64,000 bases of DNA from Aurantiochytrium sp. KH105 (lineage: Eukaryota > Sar > Bigyra > Thraustochytrida > Thraustochytriidae). How positions within the stretch are numbered: position 1 is the stretch's first letter; every line of letters starts with the position of its first letter. Positions 1 to 9,542 of this stretch are shown here, piece after piece. The notes under the pieces were generated by a model. The model was given only the letters and a program-made list of their open reading frames with translations. It had not been told where the DNA came from and searched no databases. The stretch is taken from NCBI GenBank assembly GCA_003116975.1, contig BGKB01000018.1:186001-250000 (forward strand). The letters are read 5' to 3'. A program made the position numbers and the translations under genes.

Positions 1-916
1 GCTTGCAGGCGCTCTCAACTTTTTCTCTCTCAAGCACACACCGCCCCGTTCCCGTCTTCGCACACCCTTTTTCGCGTATCCGTTGGCGGGAACGCCCTCT
101 CCCCTCCCGGTCATCGCACGGGGCGGAACGGCCCTGCTTTCCCGCCCCGGAGCACGGGGCGGAACGCTGAAGAGCGCGCCCTCTCCCCATAGTCCTCGAC
201 ACGGGCGGCGACCACAGCGGCGCAGTGAAGTCGGTTCTCGCCCGTGCGACGAGGCGCGGGAAGCTGGCGGCCGACGCGAAGAGAAGAAGAGACGGGAAGA
301 AAACACGCAAGAAAATGCAAGCTAGCAAGCAAGCAAGCAAGCCAGGCCAGAAAGAAAGTAGGCGACACGCGCGTGGGGGAAAGACGAGCTCCTCGCTGGC
401 GTGTAAGAAGGAAACCCAGCTGGAAAACTCGCAAACCTCGCGAGCATCGCTGTGGCGGAGCTGCTGCGGTGAAGTCGCAGCGCAGACGCGGGGCGGGGAC
501 CTGCTCGCCGGCCGGTGCGGGTGGTTGGTTGTGAGTGAGCCATCGAAGAACACGCGCCGGGCACGTCCAGCGGCCACTGCCGAAAAAGAAGAATGAAAAA
601 GGAAAAAAAACAAGGCTAGCCCAGTCAGTCCCCGGCGGCCGGCGGCAAGTGCGGAAAGGCGCGCGCAAGTGGAGCAAAGCGCGGGCGCAAGTGGGGCAAA
701 GCGCGGCGGAAGCGCGGAAAGAAGGGCTTCGAAGGCGGCGGCCGAGAGCGGCGCCGAGGAGGGCGAGGACGACGACGTCGAGCGCGGCGCCAGGACGAGA
801 AGGCGCGGAGGCGCGGCAGGAGGCGCAGCAGAACGGCAACGAGGAGGCCGCGGAGGAGGAGACCACGGCGCGGCGCAGGGGCAGCGGGGAGGCGCGGGCC
901 GCGGAGGAGAGGCAGG
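1..916. other. Left edge, no gene recognised
   Basis: GC-rich DNA upstream of the folate gene. Open frames on both strands are arginine/alanine-rich low complexity and resemble no family. A short AGCA tetranucleotide run lies at 324-342. The last few hundred bases are probably promoter and 5' UTR of the gene starting at 917. Confidence 0.5.
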
Positions 917-2332
917 ATGCGGCGCGCGCGGGCGCTGGCGGGGCTGCTGCGCGGGCGCGAGAGCGGCGCGTGGAGGGGCCAGTCGACGCAGGCGGGGATC
1001 CCGTTCCTGTCGGAGGGCATCCCGCGCCGCATTGACACGTACGCGGGCGTGCTGGAGGAGATCTACACGGTGAACGAGCGCATGCACGTCAAGCAGGGCC
1101 TGCAGAACATCCGCGACCTGAACGCGGCCATCGGAGACCCCGCCGGCGCGCTCAACGTCGTGCACGTCGCAGGGACGAACGGAAAGGGATCCGTGTGCTG
1201 GAAGCTGGCAGAGGCGCTGCGCGCCACGGGGTCGAGAACCGGCCTCTTCGTTTCGCCGCATGTCTCGTCCTTTCGCGAGCGCGTGCGCATTGACGGCGAG
1301 CTCATCTCCGAAGAGGATGTCGTCAAACACCTCTCGTTCATTATCGAGCGGGCAGAGGCGGCCAACATCCACGCCACCTTTTTCGAGTACGTCACGGCGC
1401 TCGCCATGCACTACTTTGCCTCTAACGGCACTGACATGGTCGTCCTTGAGACCGGACTTGGAGGTCGCCTCGACTCGACCAACATTATCAACGCCCCGGC
1501 GTTGACGGTCGTCACCAACATTGGCCTCGAGCACACGCGCGTGCTCGGGGACACCCTCGAGGCGATCGCCTTTGAAAAGGCAAGCATCGCCAAGCCCCAC
1601 CGCCCCATGCTTGTGGGCCCCAACGTGCCGCTCGGTCCCGTGGAGGAGATCTGCAGCTCGCGTCAGGCGCCGCTCCACGTGCTTGCGCCCCAGCCACTCG
1701 ACGGCGACTACGATGTCGAGAACGTGGCCATGGCCCGTGCCGCGCTCGAGATCCTCGGCCGCGACACCTCGACGGATGCCGTCGCTCGCGCTCTGCGCCA
1801 GCGTCCTCCCTGCCGCTTCGAGATCATCCCGCATCGCCCGGGCTCCGTCTACGTTCTGGACGCCGGCCACAACGCCCCTGCGCTCAAGAAGCTATTTTCC
1901 TCGCTCGATTCACGCATTCCCGAGCTCCACGCCGCCGTGGGCGCCGCCCCGCACGAAAACGTGCGCATCCAGCTCGTTCTTGCACTTTCCTCGGACAAGG
2001 ACCTCGAGGGATGCGGCGAAGCCATTGCCGCGGCCACGGGTCACTTTTCGGACATTATCTGCACGCAGGCTGCGACGTCTCGCGCGCAGTCTTCCCAGAC
2101 CATTCAGGCCAACATTGGCGCGGCGCTCAGCCAGGTTGGGGTTGACGCCTCGTCCATGGTTTCGGCCGCTGGTTCCGTCGAGGAGGCTCTCGTTTTGGCG
2201 GATCACAAGGCTGCTGCCTCGGGCCAGCCCTCGGTCACCATCGTTTGCGGCACCATTTTCATGATGACGGAGGTGCGCCACCATCTCGGCATGGACTTTC
2301 CTGTCGACCCTCTCGCGCACAAGGCCATCTGA
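917..2332 (+). CDS. Folylpolyglutamate synthase / dihydrofolate synthase (FolC-like)
   Basis: A 471-residue Mur-ligase-family enzyme that adds glutamate to folates using ATP, either making dihydrofolate from dihydropteroate or elongating the polyglutamate tail. Seen directly: P-loop AGTNGKGS (residues 85-92), the SPH segment (113-115), ETGLGGRLDSTN (178-189) that binds ATP and metal, LEH (204-206), PCRFE (298-302) and DAGHNA (315-320), all in family order and at typical length. The arginine-rich, acid-poor first 20 residues could be a mitochondrial presequence, which fits the mitochondrial and cytosolic folate pools of eukaryotes. ATG at 917 is the first ATG of the frame and has open sequence upstream. 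I cannot tell the FOL3-type (dihydrofolate synthase) from the MET7-type (polyglutamylation) activity by eye. The family is certain; the exact reaction is not. Confidence 0.93.
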   Translation: MRRARALAGLLRGRESGAWRGQSTQAGIPFLSEGIPRRIDTYAGVLEEIYTVNERMHVKQGLQNIRDLNAAIGDPAGALNVVHVAGTNGKGSVCWKLAEALRATGSRTGLFVSPHVSSFRERVRIDGELISEEDVVKHLSFIIERAEAANIHATFFEYVTALAMHYFASNGTDMVVLETGLGGRLDSTNIINAPALTVVTNIGLEHTRVLGDTLEAIAFEKASIAKPHRPMLVGPNVPLGPVEEICSSRQAPLHVLAPQPLDGDYDVENVAMARAALEILGRDTSTDAVARALRQRPPCRFEIIPHRPGSVYVLDAGHNAPALKKLFSSLDSRIPELHAAVGAAPHENVRIQLVLALSSDKDLEGCGEAIAAATGHFSDIICTQAATSRAQSSQTIQANIGAALSQVGVDASSMVSAAGSVEEALVLADHKAAASGQPSVTIVCGTIFMMTEVRHHLGMDFPVDPLAHKAI

Positions 2333-3122
2333 GCGCAAGGTTTGCTCTTGTTTTGCTGCGACGAACAAGCAAACATGTATCTGTGACTAGATTCTACCAC
2401 GCAACATCTGCTATTGCGTGTGTATGTGTGTGTGTGTATGTCCCATTCGTGATATCGGTCGCCGAGTTTTGGCGATGCAAGAAACCCCGCTGGGTACGTG
2501 GCTCACGGTGCTCACTGTGCCGGGCAACTACATCCCAGCTGTCGAATCCAAATAATACTCAATCAAATTTAAATCTCCTGTCAGTCAAGTCATGTTGCAG
2601 TCATCCCTTAGGCATTTATTTGGTCCAAAAGGGCTTCTTCGAGAAGAAGAAGTCTTCATCACAAACTCTTCATTCTGCCACTCTTCGAATCTGCAAAATT
2701 TTGCTGCGGAGAGAGTGTCAGTCAGTCATTACAATTCAACACTTTTCGGTGGAGCGAAAAACAAGATGATCTCTTGCCATCGTTTCGGCCGTTTCGGGGA
2801 AGAACTAGGCATCCATTCTTTCCTGATCCAAAGAATTGGCTGACCAAATGAACTGTTGAGCTGCGCAATGTCTGGGAAGCTCCCGTTCTTCTTCCCTTTC
2901 TCGATACTAGGCCTACTACCTACCATCGCGAAAGCCCATCGAATGGCCTGTCTCAATTTTTCTCGTCACATCCAGCAGCATCGTTTCAATCTTTCCTTCA
3001 AAGCATCAAGCACACGCGATGGAAAGGGGAAAAAGAAAAAGAAAAAGAAAGGAAAAAGAAGAAGTTGGAGAAAAAGAAAGCGTTTTTGGACAGAACTTGA
3101 TCTCGGGATCGCGGCGCTCAGG
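2333..3122. other. Intergenic region, 5' flank of PX gene
   Basis: AT-richer than the flanking genes. It holds a TG-rich run near 2414-2440, a TAGGCCTA palindrome at 2908-2915 and an A/G-rich stretch at 3019-3075. The frame of the PX gene is open from 2856, but that start is TTG and the peptide is lysine-rich low complexity, so I treat it as 5' UTR. Confidence 0.5.
2908..2915. promoter_or_regulatory. TAGGCCTA palindrome upstream of PX gene
   Basis: Perfect 8-bp palindrome about 210 bp upstream of the chosen ATG at 3123. The same octamer lies at a similar distance upstream of NUDC (6234-6241). A regulatory role is inferred only from recurrence and position. Confidence 0.25.
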
Positions 3123-3220
3123 ATGCTGCACGCCCACGCGACGGAATCGCTGCTGCGCCGCGGCGGGCGCGCGTCGCCTTCGCACGCTCACGAACAGCAA
3201 CAACAACATCAGCAGCAACA

Positions 3221-3279
<59 letters not shown>

Positions 3280-4694
3280 AGCGTCATCCAGCTGGCGACT
3301 ACCAGCGCCGACGACAAAGCGCCACCGCCACCAGCACCAGCACCAGCAGTAGCGGTTATGGTCTCGCCGGTGCAGAGGACCGTCGACGCCGTGCGACAGC
3401 CTTGCCAGGCCAAACACGCTTCGCGGCGCAGGGGGATAGTCTGGCGGCAAGAAGAGCTTCGGCAAATGTTCACGGCCTGGAGCGCGAGAGCCTCGCTAAC
3501 GCGCGCGATCGATCCGCAGCAAGGCGATCTCGCGTGAGGTCACAAGCCGAGGCCGAGGAACTATGGCTTCACCAAAAACTGGGTCGCATTATGCGCGAAG
3601 CTTCGCAATCTCGAAATACCTCTTTGCGCGCCGGAGTAGCCGGCGCGGACATCAATGAACAGGATCGCCCTCAAGATCGCCACGTCGAATACAATATCGA
3701 ATGCACCATGCACATTGAAGGCTTTTCGAGACGGTACACCGAATTCAAGGAACTAGACGCTCTGTTGCGCCGACGCTTTCCTGGACTCAAGCTTCCTGCG
3801 CTACCAGATATTTCACGCCGTTTCAAGCTCTTTTCGCGACGCTCCTTTGACCCCGAGTATGTCATGTCCAAGGGAAATCTTCTCAACGCGTACCTTCAAG
3901 AACTCGCGGCAACGCCTTCGGTGCGATGCTCGCCTGAGTTCCTCAGCTTTGTCATGAACGCAACGGGAGGGGCCTTTTCCCAAAAGCAAATGGCGGATAC
4001 AAGCGGCCGGCGAGCCGGCGCGTCTCGGACAGTCCTCTATCGGGCGCAAAGCGGCCCCCCGTCTATGGCTACCAACATGCCGCAGAGACTCCCCACTCGG
4101 CCCTCGGTCCCGGGATCACATATATCACCCATGAAGGAGGGCCAACCGGATTTGTCGGAGACCATGGTCGAAGCCAGGCAACCACTGCGAGATTCCAGTC
4201 GTCCTCCCGCGATTGCCAAGCGCCGGCAAATGTCCATGGAGATGTTTGCCGTCGAAGAAGCCCTCAACAGCTCGGATGCGATCAGTAGCGATGAGTCTGA
4301 TCTTGACGAGGATATCTTGGACAGCCTTGGTGAGGGCAAGAATGGTGATGCGGCTGGAACGGCCCTCATCGACCTCCCGTGGCGCCCGGCTTCGACACAC
4401 CCACTGATCTCCCAGACAAGAGGTACAGTGCTTCAGGTATCGTTACCAGGTTGCACATCCTTGGCGGACGCGCGCTCGACACGGACGCTCATCGTGCACC
4501 TCGAGCGCATGAATGTCGACATTTCTTTTTATAGGTTCAGCCTCGATGAGCGTGGTCGTCTTGCAGGCAGTGCGTGGATAGATGGCCGGCAGTTCGAGGC
4601 TAGCGGTCAAATAATCGAACCAAGCGTTCCTGCAAAGGAGCCAACAGGAACCATATCCTTGGCTCTCAAAGCCAGCGAGCGTCCAGCGAGCTGA
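3123..4694 (+). CDS. PX-domain (phosphoinositide-binding) protein with polyglutamine tract
   Basis: A 523-residue protein. A glutamine run (about residues 25-54, mostly CAG codons) is followed by a Ser/Thr/Ala-rich linker and then a PX domain at roughly 175-280. The PX core is recognisable by RRYTEFKELDALLRRRFPG, the basic/proline turn KLPALPDISRR, and the closing helix with LNAYLQELAATP and SPEFLSFV. PX domains bind phosphatidylinositol phosphates, usually PI3P on endosomes, so a role in membrane trafficking is likely. The C-terminal half is acidic and serine-rich, and its last 100 residues look folded but are not recognised. The frame continues upstream to an ATG at 2868 and a TTG at 2856, but that extension is lysine-rich and AT-rich, so ATG 3123 is preferred. 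It runs convergent with NUDC. Confidence 0.75.
3197..3285 (+). repeat. CAG/CAA trinucleotide repeat encoding polyglutamine
   Basis: About 30 almost uninterrupted Gln codons, CAG mixed with CAA, inside the PX gene. The central block is pure CAG. Confidence 0.9.
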
Positions 4695-4937
4695 GTTCCT
4701 GGCTCTGTTGAGATTGAGTGTGTGAAAATAGGCAGGCAGGTCGGTCAGTCATCATTGTATCTTTCTTTTATCTTTGTTTCCTTTACTTTTTCCTCTTTCG
4801 AGCAACGCTGCTTCATGGAAGACAATGCTTGCAACAACAACATTTACAACGACAAGAATTTTATTTGGAATGGTCGACAGATAAGTAGAATGGTCGCATG
4901 CCTTTGATGTAATCTGATAAAAAAGAAAACCAAAGGC

Positions 4938-6017
4938 TTAGTTAATCTTGGCATTGCTTAGATCGAGCTCGGGGTGCATCTTGGCAAAGTTGGCGAGCAT
5001 GTCCTGCTTTTGCTGCTCGTCTGAGGTGGGAAGACCCATCTGTTTCTGGCGCTGGTCAAACATCATCTTTTCCACAGTCTTGCGGGTCTCGCCATCGAGA
5101 TCAGAGAGTTTCGAGTTTTCCGGCTCGACCTTTTTCGTGTTGATGAGCGGCTCGCCGTTGACCACACAGTTCCACCAGCCCATGTTGTTGGTCTTTTCAA
5201 AGTATACCACCAGCAGGCGCTGCCCTTGGTTGCCGTCCTCGAGAGTCCAGGTGGCGTCATCCGTCTTGATGGTTTCGCAGAGCTCGCCATCGATAATAGG
5301 CTCCTGGTTGCGAAGGCCGACCTTGAGGCGTTTCTTGCCAAAGTCGCAAATCACATCGCGACTCTTGATGCCCGCAGGTACTGGGATGGTCACGTTGACC
5401 TCGCTCAGTGTCTGGGTCCAGCTGTATTTTTCGAGATCCGCGCCGTTGCCCCGGTTCGGCTTAATCTTGCCCTTGTCCTCCTCGTCCTCCTCCTCGTCTT
5501 CGTCGTCGTTCGCGCTGCTACCCTTGCCGGAGCCGCTAACGTCAATTTCTTGCACCTTTTGCAGCTTGGGCTGTGCCGTAGCAGAGGCCCCAGAGGCGCC
5601 GTTGCTGTTGCTGCTGCTCTTCTTGCTGTTGTTGTCGTCGTCGTCAATCATTTCAATTTCCACCTCGGACTCTTTTCCGGACGCTGTGCGTGCCTTGATG
5701 GCGTTCTTCGGGGAGATCGCGGCGGCTGCTGCGGCGATGGCCTTTTCCTGTTGGCGCTTCTTTCGGAGCGCCTCGGCCTTGGCCTTAGCCTCTTCCTGCT
5801 TAGCTTTGGCGTGCTGCGCCTTTTGGATTTGCGTCTCCACGGCGCGATTCATGGCGGCCTTGATCTGCTCGGGCGGCGCGCCCGTAAAGAAGTCCGTCTT
5901 GCGCCGCAAAAAGCCCAGCATCACATCCAGCAACGGGTCAATGCCCGGCCCGCGCGTGTGGCTCACCTGCTGCGCGAGGCCCAGCAGCATGCCGTCAAAC
6001 TGCTCCTCCGACGCCAT
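4938..6017 (-). CDS. NUDC: NudC nuclear distribution/migration protein
   Basis: A 359-residue homologue of NudC, a dynein- and HSP90-associated co-chaperone. Order seen: N-terminal NudC_N helix (GIDPLLDVMLGFLRRKTDFFTG, residues 25-46), a charged Lys/Ala/Gln coiled coil (55-100), an acidic linker (124-182), the CS (p23-like) domain beginning YSWTQTLSEVNVTIPVP (198-214) and ending WWNCVV (281-286), and the family tail with EKMMFDQRQKQMGLPTSDEQ (316-335). Length matches animal and fungal NudC (about 330). ATG at 6015-6017 begins MASEEQFDG; the longer frame to 6356 reads through a 13-bp minisatellite and is rejected. A long open frame on the opposite strand is a mirror of this gene. It lies tail to tail with the PX gene, 243 bp apart. 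Confidence 0.95.
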   Translation of the reverse strand: MASEEQFDGMLLGLAQQVSHTRGPGIDPLLDVMLGFLRRKTDFFTGAPPEQIKAAMNRAVETQIQKAQHAKAKQEEAKAKAEALRKKRQQEKAIAAAAAAISPKNAIKARTASGKESEVEIEMIDDDDNNSKKSSSNSNGASGASATAQPKLQKVQEIDVSGSGKGSSANDDEDEEEDEEDKGKIKPNRGNGADLEKYSWTQTLSEVNVTIPVPAGIKSRDVICDFGKKRLKVGLRNQEPIIDGELCETIKTDDATWTLEDGNQGQRLLVVYFEKTNNMGWWNCVVNGEPLINTKKVEPENSKLSDLDGETRKTVEKMMFDQRQKQMGLPTSDEQQKQDMLANFAKMHPELDLSNAKIN

Positions 6018-6151
6018 CTTGCTCTCCCTCCCCCCTCCGCTCTGCCGAGCGCCTTCGCTTCGCGCGCCGTCCCTTCTCGCTCCCGAAAGAAGTTTGCACG
6101 CCGCTTGTGTTCGCGAAACTGGTTTGCCAGCTTGCACTTTTTCTTTTACTT

Positions 6152-6210
6152 GCATTGCATTGCCATTGTGCATTGCCATTGTGCATTGCCATTGTGCATT
6201 GCCATTGTGC
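6152..6210 (+). repeat. 13-bp minisatellite (CATTGCCATTGTG)
   Basis: About four perfect tandem copies of CATTGCCATTGTG with a partial copy at the left, 135 to 195 bp upstream of the NUDC start, so probably in its 5' UTR or promoter. Confidence 0.9.
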
Positions 6211-6233
6211 GCTGCGCCACGTTGTGCACGTGC

Positions 6234-6251
6234 TAGGCCTACTATAGGTCT
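6234..6251. promoter_or_regulatory. TAGGCCTA palindrome plus TATAGGTCT
   Basis: Octamer TAGGCCTA at 6234-6241, then TATAGGTCT at 6243-6251, 217 bp upstream of the NUDC ATG. The 9-mer recurs in the hairpin upstream of the gene at 41218. Function unknown. Confidence 0.25.
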
Positions 6252-6538
6252 TTGCCGAAATGCAAAGCTACAATGCTTGCGGCGAGGTGAAGGGCAATCG
6301 GCGAAGTCTTTACGAACACCATCGACTTTGGGGGAAGACTTGTTGTGGGCGTGCAAGCTGTGGCGGCATTCATGGCCCCCCTTCTAAGAAATGGTAAAAC
6401 AAATTATGAGAGGAGTTGCCCACGCCGGCGCCGACGGCAAGCTATACTCGTTGAAACACATTGCCACAATTGTTTTTTCTTGAATTGGATACAAGTCGTG
6501 CTCCGTATGGAACCCATGTCAACCTATCTACGTACTTA

Positions 6539-8083
6539 TTAAATGGATGCCCAAGGAATCTGCGGGTCATAGGCAAGACCTTCGCCACGGAGCATATCAC
6601 GCACGCCAAGGACAGGGCCAGACGACCGCACCTTGAGTCGACCCATTTCCTCCGCCGCGCGTTGACGTTCGATTGCCGTACGCACCTCATGAGGCGTATG
6701 TGCCTTGACGTGCGACCCGGAGCTCTTGCGAGATCGGCGATGCGAACGTGCATCGTCTTCGAATCCAAAGTCCTCCTCATCGTCGTCCATGGCTGGCGCT
6801 GCACGGTGCTGCGAGAGTACACTTGCAATGGACACCTGAGAAAGTTGGTCTCGAAAGACATCAAACATTTCCTGTTGTGTCTTCCAAAGCGCAGCCAGTT
6901 CCTCTTGAACCTGCTCGACGGTAACAACTGCATCTGCATCTTCTTCCGGCAATAATACATCGCTCGACGCGCTGGATGCAAAAGCCTGATGGCCTGCAGT
7001 CTTCTCTGTACCCGCGTCACTCTTTCCATCCTCTGAGGCAAATGCAGACAGAACGTGGTGCTTAACATTTGTTTGAACACGCTCAATCATACCCACAAGC
7101 CAATCTTGCGCTACTGCAAGTACGTTTGGGTCACCAATAACATCGTCCTCTGGTGCGCCTGCAACGGGGTCACGTCCTCCGTTCGTCGTCCCGAGACCAT
7201 CTCCATCTTGCCTGTGACGCTGTGCCCTGCGTTGAGCTTGGTGGCTCTTCTTGATTTGGGTTGCAGATGCGTCTTCTGCAAAGGAAGCTTCAGGAGAAGA
7301 AAAGATCCCCGCAAGGAATCCGAGCTTTGGTTTGGCAATGGGACGCTTTTTGAGGATGCCCGCGTCTTCCAGAAACGAGGCTACACCCATTTTGTCTAAA
7401 AGGTTTCGGTCAACTTGTCCCGAGCGCACGCCCGCGACAAAGATAATGGGGCTCACTACGAACATGAGGCCCACAAGAAATGCTGAAAGACTAAGGATGA
7501 TTCTCGCGCAGCACCCAAGTCGGCTCCCTCGTTTACGCGTAGAACTCTCCTCATCCTCGTCACTATCCTGGTCCTCTTCGGAACCGCTCGAGTGATAATT
7601 CCTCTTCGACTTTTGCTTCTTCTTTTTGCTTTTCTTCTTCTTCTGCTTCTTTTCCTTCTTTTCTTTCTTTTTCAATTTCCTCAGTGTTTCCATTTCATCA
7701 AATGAAAGACCACTGGCGGGATTGTTTTCGCAATGTTCACGACCATAGCTGCCACGAACCGGCTCGGTGCCGCTGTTTCGTCTTGCTTGCGGGTCGGCTG
7801 TTGTCACTGCCTTATTCATTAGAGCGGGTGCGATTTCTGCCAGCTGTACGCCGCTCCTGACCCGATCTTCTTCATGCTGACCTCGCTGCTGCTGCTGCTC
7901 TTCTTCCTCCCCGCGGCCGAGCACAAGGTGCTCGTACGGTCCGCCGAGGTCCGCGTCCATTATCACCTCGACCTGCTCGCCGTGGTGTCCCTCGCCAAGG
8001 TCCTGCTGCCCGTCTCCATCTTCGCGATGATGAACATCCACGCGCTGCCTGCGACGCGTCCTGCCCCGCCGCAGCTCCGCCAT
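6539..8083 (-). CDS. Hypothetical single-pass membrane protein, lysine-rich
   Basis: A 514-residue protein that I do not recognise. It has a charged His/Glu/Gln-rich N-terminus (1-80), a dense lysine block (136-160, mostly K with E/Q), an acidic serine patch (165-182), one clear transmembrane segment (about 193-218, IILSLSAFLVGLMFVVSPII preceded by a Cys-Cys pair), then a long Ala/Asp/Glu-rich region with helices of coiled-coil character (for example VVTVEQVQEELAALWKTQQE). No signal peptide is visible. The topology suggests a tail or central anchor with a basic, possibly RNA- or lipid-binding N-terminal side. ATG at 8081-8083 is preceded at once by a GCGA tetranucleotide array. The frame is long and its composition is non-random, so coding status is likely. 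Confidence 0.65.
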   Translation of the reverse strand: MAELRRGRTRRRQRVDVHHREDGDGQQDLGEGHHGEQVEVIMDADLGGPYEHLVLGRGEEEEQQQQRGQHEEDRVRSGVQLAEIAPALMNKAVTTADPQARRNSGTEPVRGSYGREHCENNPASGLSFDEMETLRKLKKKEKKEKKQKKKKSKKKKQKSKRNYHSSGSEEDQDSDEDEESSTRKRGSRLGCCARIILSLSAFLVGLMFVVSPIIFVAGVRSGQVDRNLLDKMGVASFLEDAGILKKRPIAKPKLGFLAGIFSSPEASFAEDASATQIKKSHQAQRRAQRHRQDGDGLGTTNGGRDPVAGAPEDDVIGDPNVLAVAQDWLVGMIERVQTNVKHHVLSAFASEDGKSDAGTEKTAGHQAFASSASSDVLLPEEDADAVVTVEQVQEELAALWKTQQEMFDVFRDQLSQVSIASVLSQHRAAPAMDDDEEDFGFEDDARSHRRSRKSSGSHVKAHTPHEVRTAIERQRAAEEMGRLKVRSSGPVLGVRDMLRGEGLAYDPQIPWASI

Positions 8084-8090
8084 CGCTCAG

Positions 8091-8113
8091 GCGAGCGAGC
8101 GAGCGAGCGAGCG
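8091..8113 (+). repeat. GCGA tetranucleotide array
   Basis: About five GCGA units directly upstream of the start codon at 8081-8083, hence in the 5' UTR of the membrane-protein gene. Confidence 0.8.
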
Positions 8114-8241
8114 CGTGCAGTGGACCCAGAATGTTGTTTGTTCTGCTTCGCGTGCTCGCCTCGCGTCGCCTTGCCTTGCGTGCACGCGCTTGGGTACTTG
8201 GCTGCGCTTGCTCGATGCGCGCCAGGCTTCCCCTTAGCCCC

Positions 8242-8312
8242 GCTTCCGTAGTTCAATGGTAGAACGTCACGTTGTGGCCGTGACGACGGTGGTTCGATTC
8301 CGCCCGGAGGCA
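8242..8312 (+). tRNA. tRNA-His: tRNA-His (GTG), copy 1
   Basis: 71-nt cloverleaf. Acceptor GCTTCCG pairs with CGGAGGC, with discriminator A. The D arm is GTTC/GAAC. The anticodon stem TCACG/CGTGA encloses loop TTGTGGC, whose anticodon GTG reads His codons. The T stem GGTGG/CCGCC has loop TTCGATT. A run of twelve T (8316-8327) follows as polymerase III terminator. No intron and no encoded CCA or G-1, as in eukaryotic nuclear tRNA-His. Confidence 0.96.
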
Positions 8313-8315
8313 TAG

Positions 8316-8327
8316 TTTTTTTTTTTT
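8316..8327 (+). terminator. Polymerase III T-run behind tRNA-His copy 1
   Basis: Twelve consecutive T beginning 4 nt after the discriminator base, a standard RNA polymerase III terminator. Confidence 0.85.
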
Positions 8328-8408
8328 GCCTTTTTGATTTTTTTTGGCTTGCCTGGCTGGTGGCTCGCCGGGCGCTGAACTGGCGTTGGACTGGAGCCGC
8401 AGCACCGC

Positions 8409-8479
8409 GCTTCCGTAGTTCAATGGCAGAACGTCACGTTGTGGCCGTGACGACGGTGGTTCGATTCCGCCCGGAGGCA
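8409..8479 (+). tRNA. tRNA-His: tRNA-His (GTG), copy 2
   Basis: Identical to the copy at 8242 except for one D-loop base (AATGGC instead of AATGGT). Same acceptor, anticodon GTG, T arm and discriminator A. A shorter T-run (8493-8497) may terminate transcription. The sequence between the copies is unrelated, so the duplication is old or involved little more than the gene. Confidence 0.96.
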
Positions 8480-9163
8480 AGTTGGTTCTTCCTTTTTGCT
8501 GTGCCGGAGCCAGTCACAGTCACAGGCTGTCCGGTGTCATTGCGTCTGGCTGATTTTTATTTTTTGGGGGGTTTTGATTTCATTCAAAGTGAGGAAAGAC
8601 GTCTTCTTTTGGCTTGCCTTGGGTCCGTGCAATGCTTGCATCTTGTTGGACTTGGACAAGGCCTCGCCAGGCTGTCAATTTTAATTCAAAGGCTTCGTAT
8701 AGGCTTCCTTCTTTTAAAAAGTTCTCCGCACGCGCGTCAACATTCAAGTTCGTTTTTGTATTTCCACCTCTCTTCGCCCGATCTTCTCTGCTTTTACAAT
8801 CGCCATACCTTCTTCACGCGCTCCTGCACGCCAGCCTAACCTCCTCGCACGCCTCTGCAACCTCCCGCCATAGCGCAGCGCGCTAATTCCCCACTCTGCG
8901 ATGCTCATCGGCATGAACTCCATCCTCATCATGATCATGACATGCTCCCTCGCCGTTCCACCGTTCTCTCCCTCCCCCAACAGAACGGCGTTCCCCCTCG
9001 TTCCCAACCGTGCTCAGTATGCGTTCGCCGCGGTTCCTCCAGGCGCGGCAAGCGGCGGCGCTGGGTGGCCAGCAACCAACCGCCCGCCGCCTCGTGATTC
9101 TCCGCCAAGCAAGCGCATGTTAGTTGACTACTAGTGAGTCTAGCACGGCCTGCGTATGCGCAG

Positions 9164-9248
9164 AGGGAGGGAGGGAAGGAAGGAAGGAAGGAAGGAAGGA
9201 AGGGCCTGCCTCTATCTATCTACTATAACTATCTGTCTGTCTGTCTGG
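9164..9248 (+). repeat. Compound tetranucleotide microsatellite (GGGA/AAGG, TCTA, TCTG)
   Basis: GAGG/AAGG units at 9164-9203, then TCTA units near 9212-9222 and TCTG units at 9232-9248, about 300 bp upstream of the helicase ATG. Confidence 0.85.
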
Positions 9249-9426
9249 CTTGGCTGGATGAAGCAGGCAAGCGTGCGGAGCGTCGCGTACACGGCGCCGC
9301 ATAACTACTCGCTCGACAGGCGCGCGCGTACGCGAGACGCGGCGAGGCGCGGGCGGCACGCGGAGCGGCGGCCGGAGGGACCGGAGGGACCGGAGGCCTG
9401 CGCACCGAGGCCGCGGGCGGGCGGAA

Positions 9427-9446
9427 GAGCGAGCGAGCGAGCGAGC
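9427..9446 (+). repeat. GAGC tetranucleotide array
   Basis: Five units of GAGC about 100 bp upstream of the helicase ATG. Confidence 0.75.
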
Positions 9447-9542
9447 TGCGATCGTTAATTTGGTTGATCTCGACGTCAGCGGCGTGGACGAGGACGAGGA
9501 CGAGGACGAGGGCTTCGCAGAGGCGACGGGACGCGAGGCAGG

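Larger units (their letters stand above)
6018..6538. other. Intergenic region upstream of NUDC
   Basis: Contains the CATTGCCATTGTG minisatellite and a TAGGCCTA palindrome followed by TATAGGTCT. No coding sequence is recognised. Confidence 0.5.
8480..9542. other. Intergenic region before the helicase gene
   Basis: No convincing gene. Small frames at 8744-9007 (minus) and 8901-9134 (plus) show no domain. The right third holds simple repeats (AAGG, TCTA, TCTG, GCGA) and is GC-rich, and probably forms promoter and 5' UTR of the DED1/DDX3 gene. Confidence 0.5.

Noticed and set aside
111-866. 251-codon minus-strand frame at the left edge
   Set aside because: Phe/Arg/Ala-rich low complexity that follows GC skew; no domain and no supported start.
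4948-6387. 479-codon open frame on the plus strand opposite NUDC
   Set aside because: It is the mirror of NUDC codons and has the serine/leucine-rich composition expected from antisense of a charged protein; no family resemblance.
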